A program made the translations under genes and the position numbers. The notes below the pieces were generated by a model that worked only from the letters and a program-made list of their open reading frames with translations, made no database searches and was not told the DNA's origin. From assembly GCA_002438505.1 (NCBI GenBank), contig DJPI01000064.1:1-35822 (forward strand): a stretch of DNA of 35,822 nucleotides, read 5' to 3'. Positions 18,201 through 25,348 of this stretch are shown piece after piece (the first letter of the stretch is position 1; every line of letters starts with the position of its first letter). This stretch comes from Ruminococcaceae bacterium UBA6416 (GTDB taxonomy: Bacteria; Bacillota; Clostridia; Oscillospirales; Acutalibacteraceae).

Positions 18201-21200
18201 ACAACCGTTACAGTCAACGAAAGAACGGCTGTTGGAACAATAAAGGTTAAGGTTGTTGACGAAAACGGCAACCCGGTTTCAAAAATTCCCGTATACTTTA
18301 ACCTTGGCGAAGAGTCACAGAAAAAGGTTGTTTCCGATGATAACGGAACGGCATCTCTTCTCATGGACAAGGGCGACCACGTTGTTGGTGCATACAAGGA
18401 CGGATATCTTCCGGTTCAAAAGACCGTAACCGTCCTTCCGAACGCAACAAGACCAATTACGCTGACTGTAATCAAGCAAGAAATCGTTACCGGAAAGTTC
18501 GAGGTAACGAGAATGACGTTTGGTGAAATCAAAAAAGCCGGCATTGATGTATATGACCCGGCTAACACGCACGTTTATGAGGTCAAGGTCAGGCTGAAGT
18601 ACGGAAAATCTGAAATTCCGATAACCTATTACAGAAACGACTCTAAAATCATAAATTACACCATAAAAGATTCGGGCGGAAATGAAAAAAGACCGACTTT
18701 CACTGATAGCGCAGGCCAGACAAGGGAAATTGCTTCAATGAAATATATACCGACCGAAAAGAAAGAAGAAGTGATTGCAGTCATTGACATTCCGGCAAAG
18801 GCAAGCTATGTCAAAGAGTTCTTTGATGTCCGGTTGAATGTTGTTAACAATGCATCAGCGGAATTCAAGCTTGTTGACTGCAGCGTTCACCTGAATGTTC
18901 CGAACGGAATGACGCTGATGAGCGGACTTTCCGGCGATTGGTCGGAAACGGCGGACGTTGAGCTTGGAGAAATTGTCGGTCAGGAGACAAAGACCGCGTC
19001 CTGGGTTCTCAGGGGTGACACCGAGGGAAAATATGACCTTTCCGCAAACTTCAAGGGAAAGCTTGACGTCTTTGACGAGCCGACTTCGGCAACCTTCAAA
19101 ACAGACGAGCCGATTGAGGTTTTCGGCCTTTCATCGGTCAAACTCAAGGTTGATGTCAATGATGAAATCAAGTACAACGCGCTTTATTTCAATTTCGGAA
19201 TTGAAAACATTTCTCCCGTTGATGTCAACAACCCGGTTCTTGATTTTGATGGTATTGTTTCAAATGTTACCGCGTCCGCAAAGAGCAGTGCAAAGGGCAT
19301 TGACGCAAAAACCGGCGAAAACGATTTTGACATTGAAGCGGCAATGCTCAACGCCAGAGTACGCTATAAAGACGGATCTGAGCAGTATATTCCTTTCACA
19401 TGGAATGCTGACGGCTCGGTTGAAACAGACATTGACACGCTTTCTCCGGGTGATACAATCTATTATGAGTATGTTGCCTACAATGTTGTTGACTATGATG
19501 ACATTGCAAAATTCATTGACGCAAGTAAAGAGGTCATCAGCGGATACGCGGAAAATGTTGAGGTCAAATCCGTTCATATGAACCTTTTCAAAACGGAGGA
19601 TTCATACACAAAATTAAAAGAAGCAATAAAAAATAATACCAATGGCACTGACGTTTATTCGTATGCATATGACCTTTCCGATCATACTTACACGGTGTCC
19701 TATGACAGCAAAATAAGCTCCGGAAAGAGAAAAAATGTCAATAACAAATTTGTCTATCATGACTGCTTCTTTGAAAAGAATTCACTTTCCGGTGTGAATG
19801 ACGGTCTTGCCATTGCCTCGGCGAACCTTGCCGCAAACGCCTACAGCGGCAAGAAGTCCATGAAAAACCTCATGGAAGAGCTCGGTTACGGCGGCTTCAC
19901 CGCTTATAATTACACATCGTCCGAAACGCAGTATCTCAACGATTATGTGGCTTACAGTATTTCGGAAAAGGACATGGCAATCGGCGAAAAGACGTATAAA
20001 ACCGTTGCGGTTGTGGTTCGCGGCGCGCCGGACAGCTTCAAGGAGCTCAACAGCAATTTCAATGTCGGAAACGGAAACTATCATTACGGCTTCAAATCTT
20101 CAGCGGACAAGGTGCTCAAATCGCTTGACAAGTATCTTGAAAACTATGACAAGGGAACAACAAAGCTCTGGCTCACCGGCCACGGACGCGGTGCAGCCGT
20201 TGCAAACATTGTTGCCGAAAGCCTGACAAAAAGCGAAAAATATGCATCAAAGGAAAATATATACGCATATACCTTTGCGGCTCCGCTGACGAACAAAAAA
20301 GCAGACACCTCTCTTAAAAACATTATCAACTATTGCAATAAAAATGATATTGCCTCCGCCTTCCCGTTTGAAAGCTGGGGCTTCAAACGGGCGGGAACAA
20401 CCGTTTCGATTGATATGCTTCCGGTTGTTAAGAGCGCATACAAAGAGCTCAGGGGAATGAAATACTCCGACTCTCCGGCGCTTTATCAAAAATATTTGCA
20501 GCTCGGCTCGCTTATTCCGTCAACAAAGGAATATTATGACAAGGGCGTTGACCTTTTGTTTGAGTCGGTCGCTCAATACATTGCAAATGAGATAACTGTT
20601 TCCGAGGCCAGAAAAGCAATAACCGCGGAAATCGGAAAAGTTTCGGTTGTTGCCGGTCTTGTGTCACTGCTTGGTGACTTTTCAAATGATTTGTTCAGTG
20701 GTGCGGTGTCATCGGCCGCGTTGAACGCGCATTGTCCGGAGATATATCTTGCATACACCGGAACAACGCTTTCAAGCGGAAAAATTGTTACCCAGATTAA
20801 AAAAGCCAACGGTGACGCCGGAACACCTTTGGAGGTCACTCCTTCAAACGCTCTTGATTATCTTGTTAACGATGGCAATTATCTTTATGTCAAGAACTCC
20901 GGCTGGTTTGAAAATATGCTTGAGATCGGATATAACGAGCTGAAGCTGGTTACTCTTGACACGAATTCGATAACCAAAAAGGAACAAAAAGAAATTGCGG
21001 AAGCAATACTTCTTAAGCTTATCACGGATTCAGATCTCAGTGACCGTGTTGACACTCTCATTGACACAAAGTATGTTGAGACGGCCGAAAAAGCTCTTAA
21101 TCTTCTCAAAAATAAAGCTCATGACGGAGGAAGCCGCGTTGAGGCGGCGGTCAATAACGCACTCAGCAGCTCAAGCACGCTTTCAACAATGGCCTCAACG

Positions 21201-24200
21201 CTGAAATCAAGCGGACCTGAGGGCTTGCGCAATTCAATCATCAATGAGCTAGCTCCCGATGTCGGAGGAGCCGCCATGGGAGTTTTGAAGGATCAGATAT
21301 CAGGAATAATATCCGATGAAGGAATTGCGGGCTGCTTCTTTGAAAGCCTTTCAGATGTTGCCGGAATGTCGGCGGACATGCTTGACAACCTTGTTGTTAA
21401 GCCGGTGAAAGCGCTGAAGAGTTATGAGTATGCAAAATACATGGAGGGAATCTACAGGCTTTATGCTCACAGCTATGAGGCACACCTGATTCTTGACTCG
21501 GTGATTGACACTCCGGATAAGGATGACCTTATCGGCTTTGTGACCCAGGCGACGGCTGTAACAGGAAGTCCTCTGTTTTCATCAATGTATATTGCAGACA
21601 AGCTTTTCGGCTTTGATGCCCGTGAGGTGGTTATCAGCGCCGCAAAGAACCTTCAAAGAAAGCTTGATGAAAATTACAGCGCCGAGCTTGAAATGCTGCG
21701 CGAAAAAGTTGAGGCTGTCATTGACTCCGGAGTTAAAGAGGGCTTGAAAAAGGTGATTCAGGCTCTTTTGGGCAGCGCAAATGTTTATTATGTTCTCTTT
21801 AAAGGCGCTGTCAGCATCATTGACAAAGCGTTCAAAATTTCCGATTATTTCAAAAATTCGGACACCTATAATATGCTTACATATATTTCTTCATCATTGT
21901 ATCTTGCATATTCAACAAGGGTCAAAGCCGTTGAAAACAGATGGCTGATAAAGCTGCTAAACAACATTTTGCCGGATAGATTCAGATATAAGGAAAAGCT
22001 TATAAATTATCTGGCAGAGGACGTGCTTTACCTTTTGAAAGCGCTGTGCAACACAAGGCTTCTTGGCGAGCAGGCGTATAAAAAGGCTGTTGAGGCAAAC
22101 AATGCAACCCTCATTAAGAGTGATGAGAAATATGACTATGGAATTCTTCAGGCGGCAAACGCAAAATTCGGAACGTCATATAACTCGATTGAAGAACTTT
22201 ATGATTATATTTACGGAAACATTTTAAGAGCGCGCGATGCAATCTTTAATGTTAAAAAGCAGGTTGACGTTGAAAAGCCGAAGGCTCCGGCCGTAACATT
22301 CAACTATGAGACATCGGAAACAAATGAGTCCTTTGACAGCGCATATGAATATTGCCTTTCGGACGGAAGATGGAAGCGGTGCTCCGCAAACCCGATTCCC
22401 GTCAAGCTTAAAACCACTTCAACCGTTTTGAGAGTGAGAAAGGCAGCAAGAAGAGGCACCGTTGCCGGGGAAATTACAACGCTCAATCTTTTTGCACAAA
22501 GAGAATTCAGCAAGGTTGTCACGGTCAAATATGAAAACGGAAAATATTATTTCAGCAACCTTTTGAGCGCGTACAGCTATCAGATATCGCCCGTTTCATC
22601 TCCGGACGAAAGTGTTGACTGGTCAAAGGGAAAGAGCTTTGCCGGAAGTCCGGACGCGTCCGTTGAATTTGAAGGCAGCAAATATCTTGCAATCAGAACT
22701 CTCGGAAATGAAGAAAAGAACGAGACCGTTTCAAAAACAAGGATACTCACCGTTTCTCAAAAGCAGAAGCTGACCGTTGAAAGCTGGGGCAACGGAACGG
22801 TGACCCAAAGCAGCGCTGATGGTTTGTATTTTGCCGGTGATGATGTCAAGCTGAAAGCGGAACCCTCACCCGGCGCCGTTTTCAAAGGCTGGTATGTTGA
22901 CGGAGAATTTGTCAGCAGAGACCCTGAGTATATTCTTGAAATGTATGACCTTGCAGCAATTACGGCAAGGTTTGAGGGCGGCGAAACGGTTCAGCCCGAG
23001 GGTATTCAGCTGACGTTTGACAATTCAAGCGCAGCAAGTCCGCGCAGGCTTTCCAAGCTTTCAAAAGCAAAGGAGAACGCAACAAGAGTCTATGAGGGCA
23101 TGAGCACAAGGCTGACTGCTTCCGTTTATCCGCAGAACGCTCTCAACAAGAGCATAACATGGTCAAGCTCAAACAGCAATGTTGCCGCTGTCAGCAAGGA
23201 CGGCGTCATTGAGTTTGTCGGCTGCGGAAATGTTACGGTGACGGCAACGCTTGAAAACGGAATCACGGCCTCATATGATTTTGAGGTTGTCAGGAACAGG
23301 GCAATAAAAATATATATTGCCGAGGAAGCCGACAAAACCGAATATTATGAGGACGATGTTCTTGATTTAAGCGGACTTGTGGTTATGGCCGTTTATGAAG
23401 CCGGAAACACCGGAGAAATTTCGTCTTACAGCGTTGACGGATATGACAGCACACCGGGCGAAAAAACAATAACAATTTGCTATGACGGTCTGAGCACCGG
23501 ATATTCAGTTAAAACCGTTCACAAAACACAATGGGTTGAAACAAAGAGTCCAACCTGCTTTGAAAACGGTATTGAATCAGAAGTTTGCTCGCTGTGCAAA
23601 AGCATTTTCAACACAAAAAGCATTGAAAAAACAGAGCACGATTTTGAATGGAAAGTCAAAAGGGAAGCGGCAAAAACAGAACCCGGACTTGAAGAACTTA
23701 CCTGCAAAAACTGTGGATATTCTTCAGAATCAAGAAGGCTCGAATGGTGTGAACACACTTACACTTCATCAACGGTTTTGCCGTCATGTGAAAGTGACGG
23801 ATATACAGAGCACATTTGTACCAAGTGCAAAAAATCATATAGAGACGATATTACAAAAGCAACGGGTCACAGCTATGAATCCATAACCGTTGAGCCGGAG
23901 TGCGGAAAAATTGGCTATACGATTCATTCCTGTAAAGCCTGTGGTGAAAAATATCTTACTGATGAAAAAGCTGCTCTTGAGCATGAATATGAAACAACCT
24001 TTGTTCAGGCAACCTGCTCAAAGAACGGCGGAACGCTTCACACTTGCAAGCTCTGCGGACATTCATATCTGACCGATGAAACCGATATGATTGAGCATTC
24101 CTATGCGGTCAAGGACATTGAGCCGACTTGCGATAAAGAGGGCTTCACTCTTTATACCTGCACAATGTGTAATGATTCATACAAAACAGATGAAGTTGCT

Positions 24201-25241
24201 GCAAAGGGGCATAAGTTTACCGTTGAGGAAAAGAACGGCGACTGCACCGTTGGCAGTTATTCCGTTAGCACTTGTTCGGTCTGCGGTCATGTTGAAAAGA
24301 AAGTGACTGCCGAACCGGGAGAGCACTCCTTTGGTGATTGGCTTGTTGAAAAAGCTGCGGATACTGAACACGAGGGCTCAAAGTACAGAATCTGCTGCAA
24401 GTGTCAGGCAAAGGAAAGCGCCGTCATTCCGGCCGGAGACCATGAACACGTTGCCGGTGACTGGTATGTTGAACAAAGCCCGACCTGTGAACAGTACGGT
24501 ATTAAGGCTCAGAAATGCACAATCTGCTCGGCGGTCATAGCGTCTGAACCCATTGACGCGCTCGGACACGACCTCAAAACAAAGCTGCATGACGCAACCT
24601 GCACCGAGGACGGCTATGTTCAGGAAAAATGCACAAGGTGCAGCTATGAGGCGAATAAGGACATTCCGAAGCTCGGACACCTTACAGGCGAATGGATCAC
24701 CATTAATGAAGAAAGCTGCACAAGAAACGGGCTTAAGCGGAAATACTGCTCAAGATGCAGAAAGGCGGTTGAAGAGGACGTTATTCCCGCAAAGGAGCAC
24801 AACGCCAAGTGGATAACGGTTACAGAGGCAACCTGCACCGAAACCGGCGGCAAAAAGCTTATCTGTGACGACTGTAAAAAGGTTATAGACGTTGAATGGC
24901 TTGCGCCTTTGGGTCATAAGTATTCTCAAAAAGTTACACCGGCAACCTGCACGACCGAGGGATATGTCACCTTCACCTGCTCCGTCTGCGGAGAAAGCTA
25001 TGTTGACTCCGTGACCGAAGCAACCGGCCACATTGATGAAAATAATGACGGAAAGTGTGACAACTGCGGCGCGGCCGTTGGTGAACCCGTCAATCCGCCG
25101 ACACCGTCCGACCCGTCAGAGAATTGCTCCTGCGCCTGCCATAAGAGCGGCATTGCAAAGTTCCTGTTTAAAATCGGCCTGTTCTTCCAGAAGATTTTCA
25201 GGCATAACAAGGAGTGCAAATGCGGAGCGCAGCACTATTAA
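12237..25241 (+). CDS. Giant multidomain BspA-type LRR surface protein (4334 aa)
   Basis: This protein is probably exported, cell-surface and adhesive. In order (approximate residues): LRR_5 repeats 18-1000, about 40 units of 23 aa (AFxxCxxLxxI...P pattern); alternating FN3 and Ig-like domains 1010-1888; a PENPEN linker 1892-1908; a PKD domain with YRWDFGDGT 1910-1995; a carboxypeptidase-regulatory-like domain 2000-2080; an unassigned region; a lipase-3-like domain 2515-2720 with GHGRG at 2648-2652, where the usual nucleophile Ser is Gly2650; a helical region to ~3340; an InlB-type repeat 3512-3582; Big_2 3585-3685; Big_3 3688-3762; 13 Cys/His modules 3769-4265; and a Cys/His-flanked hydrophobic tail 4296-4334 shared with the next gene. 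The start is doubtful: no ribosome binding site, only a short signal-like MLFAVLCAFLRQAFA, and the LRRs begin mid-repeat. A truncated 5' end or assembly join is possible. Function beyond surface adhesion is unknown. Confidence 0.88.
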   Translation: MLFAVLCAFLRQAFAFVDIGVEAFKNCAALKSITTPESLKTIGDSAFFSCASLKSFALPDGIKSIGNGVFKDCGKLESVTGTGALKSIGNMAFSGCTSLKSFALPESVMSIGHSAFEGCASLAEITIPDGVKRINGNTFSGCSGLKTVTLGKGIESVYDSAFTGCTAVEKFIWNAENLEDIYDDCFSGLGMNGAGIDVVFGDGVKIIPDGTFRGCSKLISVKIPESVTSIGNYAFFGTSLTEVTLPSGIKEIAEGVFSCCEKLTKAVIPEGVTSIGKDAFAWCKALTEVNIPAGVKEIAEGVFCGCESLSEITIPDSVTNIGPKAFYLCKSFTEITLPDNINNIGYSAFYGCENLKSILLPSELTSIGEYAFYNCESLTGITIPSGVKEIPACAFANCKSLAEITLPDNINNIGISAFSGTSLTEVTLPNSIKEIAGCVFFDCEKLIKVTIPESVESICGSAFNGCTSLKAFALPDSVMSISDSAFKDCTSLTEITIPDGVKCINNNTFSGCSGLKTVTLGKGVENIYDYAFENCTSLTEITIPDGVKCISNNAFSGCSGLKTITLGKGVENIYSSAFSGCTAVEKLIWNAESVKDIPAYNNPFSAIGNSNDGFEVVFGNSVKKIPAYAFFNTKIKGKLIIPSSVESIGQEAFASNENLTSLTISEGVKSIGRYAFFGCSGLDGTLKISKNLKSIADYAFSDCVNLKGKLIIPSSVESIGYGAFSGCTSLTEITISEGVKSIGKQAFLGCTGLKGDLIIPDSVTEMGDFAFSGCSGLDGTLTLSKNLKNIPYSAFYGCSGLKGKLIIPSSVESIGYRAFYNNKNLTSVTISDGVKRIDNFAFSGCTGLKGNLVIPDSVTELGNYVFYECSGLDGTLTLSKNLKSIPQSAFDGCTGITGKLAVPDGVSKIENYAFGGLSKVESLVIGKEVKTIVTDSYYSKNPFYKMSGVEEIAFKSAEVPSLGYADLFYSMNKLKTIYVPAESYDAYVSAFDKYKNKAVFSTDMLQSNIKNLTACVRLSEAIKLSWSEHIDDNVKKYVIERNGTQIAETEELSYIDSNLAAGDYTYTVYGVTASGEKTAATELKTATAVPQLEKIRSYHLNNMIAETDGRVLITAKNNRNGYDLDGNEIKGKLYLISDDGERTFIGESKLLTGPSSTDKLEYCVDWDVKDVAEGEYRVVFSIEDPYGASAELEGKIRVRKSKPEKIVNVNAVEDFYNINLSWSQSSEVDSTVYKIFRKAENEGDFKLIKTISGRTTLTYVDSSVSDDVLYSYYVVAEDSFGFVGEPSEIAVGTRAKDKEPPTVTKLSPSNGSYIYGNNVSVYVTAVDNLQVKSAKLFYSVDGENWELVNERTYSPFYFRVDTTKIPDGVVKFKALAYDAQGNESKPMIYEYCVDNTGPEKVTGLEAIEVLTSKITLKWSDVSANDASHFILQKKGADRYVTVSSSVKTLGYNLSDLYPDTEYTFRVAAVDVHGNIGEYSDDLTVRTEGDKTPPVITNLGPKAGRHNNSINFTAEAKDDSAVKAITIQVSTDKVNWKDIKKSTYSSRRKAVRLNYTISLDKYDEGSIFVRAVAEDFSGNLSDMSESAAYCEYIVDKTAPGKPRDFVAGGSDTRIYLSWLDSPEDDREYYQIYRATEENGPYSLIKTGYRNTDYYDTNVERDTVYYYKLRVLDTTGNLSDFSDVVSAKLAEDLTAPKIIQVNPASGSVIGPNSRTVEAFAWDNSFLNSIVFEYCVNDETEFKVLKKYENIKRQHDGKTADLPIDEFKDGDKIKLRVKATDMAGLTSEYSAEYVYDVDKVAPTLTELNASLNGNRVTISWKNSQDTDVSGYKVYRVYESGYTDKLGERTYRQNATYTFYDYISEGNYHYLVEVHDRVGNFATYCTNTISYKRETTPENPENPENPENPEKPRVNQAPTAVIYGFDVMEIGVEEFFDAGYSSDDSSIVSYRWDFGDGTFSDDVKPVKKFKKTGSFTVTLTVTDNEGASSSTSTTVTVNERTAVGTIKVKVVDENGNPVSKIPVYFNLGEESQKKVVSDDNGTASLLMDKGDHVVGAYKDGYLPVQKTVTVLPNATRPITLTVIKQEIVTGKFEVTRMTFGEIKKAGIDVYDPANTHVYEVKVRLKYGKSEIPITYYRNDSKIINYTIKDSGGNEKRPTFTDSAGQTREIASMKYIPTEKKEEVIAVIDIPAKASYVKEFFDVRLNVVNNASAEFKLVDCSVHLNVPNGMTLMSGLSGDWSETADVELGEIVGQETKTASWVLRGDTEGKYDLSANFKGKLDVFDEPTSATFKTDEPIEVFGLSSVKLKVDVNDEIKYNALYFNFGIENISPVDVNNPVLDFDGIVSNVTASAKSSAKGIDAKTGENDFDIEAAMLNARVRYKDGSEQYIPFTWNADGSVETDIDTLSPGDTIYYEYVAYNVVDYDDIAKFIDASKEVISGYAENVEVKSVHMNLFKTEDSYTKLKEAIKNNTNGTDVYSYAYDLSDHTYTVSYDSKISSGKRKNVNNKFVYHDCFFEKNSLSGVNDGLAIASANLAANAYSGKKSMKNLMEELGYGGFTAYNYTSSETQYLNDYVAYSISEKDMAIGEKTYKTVAVVVRGAPDSFKELNSNFNVGNGNYHYGFKSSADKVLKSLDKYLENYDKGTTKLWLTGHGRGAAVANIVAESLTKSEKYASKENIYAYTFAAPLTNKKADTSLKNIINYCNKNDIASAFPFESWGFKRAGTTVSIDMLPVVKSAYKELRGMKYSDSPALYQKYLQLGSLIPSTKEYYDKGVDLLFESVAQYIANEITVSEARKAITAEIGKVSVVAGLVSLLGDFSNDLFSGAVSSAALNAHCPEIYLAYTGTTLSSGKIVTQIKKANGDAGTPLEVTPSNALDYLVNDGNYLYVKNSGWFENMLEIGYNELKLVTLDTNSITKKEQKEIAEAILLKLITDSDLSDRVDTLIDTKYVETAEKALNLLKNKAHDGGSRVEAAVNNALSSSSTLSTMASTLKSSGPEGLRNSIINELAPDVGGAAMGVLKDQISGIISDEGIAGCFFESLSDVAGMSADMLDNLVVKPVKALKSYEYAKYMEGIYRLYAHSYEAHLILDSVIDTPDKDDLIGFVTQATAVTGSPLFSSMYIADKLFGFDAREVVISAAKNLQRKLDENYSAELEMLREKVEAVIDSGVKEGLKKVIQALLGSANVYYVLFKGAVSIIDKAFKISDYFKNSDTYNMLTYISSSLYLAYSTRVKAVENRWLIKLLNNILPDRFRYKEKLINYLAEDVLYLLKALCNTRLLGEQAYKKAVEANNATLIKSDEKYDYGILQAANAKFGTSYNSIEELYDYIYGNILRARDAIFNVKKQVDVEKPKAPAVTFNYETSETNESFDSAYEYCLSDGRWKRCSANPIPVKLKTTSTVLRVRKAARRGTVAGEITTLNLFAQREFSKVVTVKYENGKYYFSNLLSAYSYQISPVSSPDESVDWSKGKSFAGSPDASVEFEGSKYLAIRTLGNEEKNETVSKTRILTVSQKQKLTVESWGNGTVTQSSADGLYFAGDDVKLKAEPSPGAVFKGWYVDGEFVSRDPEYILEMYDLAAITARFEGGETVQPEGIQLTFDNSSAASPRRLSKLSKAKENATRVYEGMSTRLTASVYPQNALNKSITWSSSNSNVAAVSKDGVIEFVGCGNVTVTATLENGITASYDFEVVRNRAIKIYIAEEADKTEYYEDDVLDLSGLVVMAVYEAGNTGEISSYSVDGYDSTPGEKTITICYDGLSTGYSVKTVHKTQWVETKSPTCFENGIESEVCSLCKSIFNTKSIEKTEHDFEWKVKREAAKTEPGLEELTCKNCGYSSESRRLEWCEHTYTSSTVLPSCESDGYTEHICTKCKKSYRDDITKATGHSYESITVEPECGKIGYTIHSCKACGEKYLTDEKAALEHEYETTFVQATCSKNGGTLHTCKLCGHSYLTDETDMIEHSYAVKDIEPTCDKEGFTLYTCTMCNDSYKTDEVAAKGHKFTVEEKNGDCTVGSYSVSTCSVCGHVEKKVTAEPGEHSFGDWLVEKAADTEHEGSKYRICCKCQAKESAVIPAGDHEHVAGDWYVEQSPTCEQYGIKAQKCTICSAVIASEPIDALGHDLKTKLHDATCTEDGYVQEKCTRCSYEANKDIPKLGHLTGEWITINEESCTRNGLKRKYCSRCRKAVEEDVIPAKEHNAKWITVTEATCTETGGKKLICDDCKKVIDVEWLAPLGHKYSQKVTPATCTTEGYVTFTCSVCGESYVDSVTEATGHIDENNDGKCDNCGAAVGEPVNPPTPSDPSENCSCACHKSGIAKFLFKIGLFFQKIFRHNKECKCGAQHY
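13701..13976 (+). repeat. Tandem 138-bp duplication in the LRR block
   Basis: Copies at 13701-13838 and 13839-13976 are almost identical over most of their length, e.g. both start TGCACTTCATTGACGG and share CTGCTCGGGATTGAAAACC. The 138-bp unit equals 46 residues, two LRR_5 units. A diverged third copy lies near 12582-12720, so the larger block 12550-12860 is paralogous to 13640-14100. Confidence 0.85.
17913..17958 (+). repeat. 9-bp tandem repeats coding a PEN linker
   Basis: Five units of CCGGAAAAT or close variants encode Pro-Glu-Asn repeated, ending PEKP. This is a flexible linker between the last FN3 domain and the PKD domain, and a place where copy number could change by slippage. Confidence 0.85.
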
Positions 25242-25268
25242 GTTTTCTGAGTGAACCGTTTTTAAAAA

Positions 25269-25309
25269 CCGCCGCGCCGAAAGTGCGCTGCACCTTGACC
25301 GCGCGGCGG
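25269..25309 (+). other. GC-rich hairpin between the two giant genes
   Basis: CCGCCGCGC (25269-25277) pairs perfectly with GCGCGGCGG (25301-25309); a small GTGC/GCAC stem (25283-25293) sits in the loop. There is no proper T-run, so it may be only a partial terminator and allow read-through into the second giant gene. Confidence 0.65.
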
Positions 25310-25348
25310 TGCGCTTTAAGAATTTCATAAAACAAAGGAGAGAAGTTA

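Noticed and set aside
23541..25031. CxxC motifs considered as multiheme cytochrome c sites
   Set aside because: Heme c sites need CxxCH. Here the His lies 12-13 residues after the CxxC, and the tail has CxCH, so heme attachment is not supported.
25024..25071. DENNDGKCDNCG segment considered as a dockerin or EF-hand
   Set aside because: A dockerin needs two such loops with following helices; only one is present and it runs into a CxxC. The similar segments in the second gene belong to the Cys/His module.
12237..25241. Many open frames antisense to the giant gene (for example 13352-13759 and 17274-17849)
   Set aside because: They have no ribosome binding sites or recognisable products and mirror the repeat pattern of the sense gene; they arise from its codon composition.
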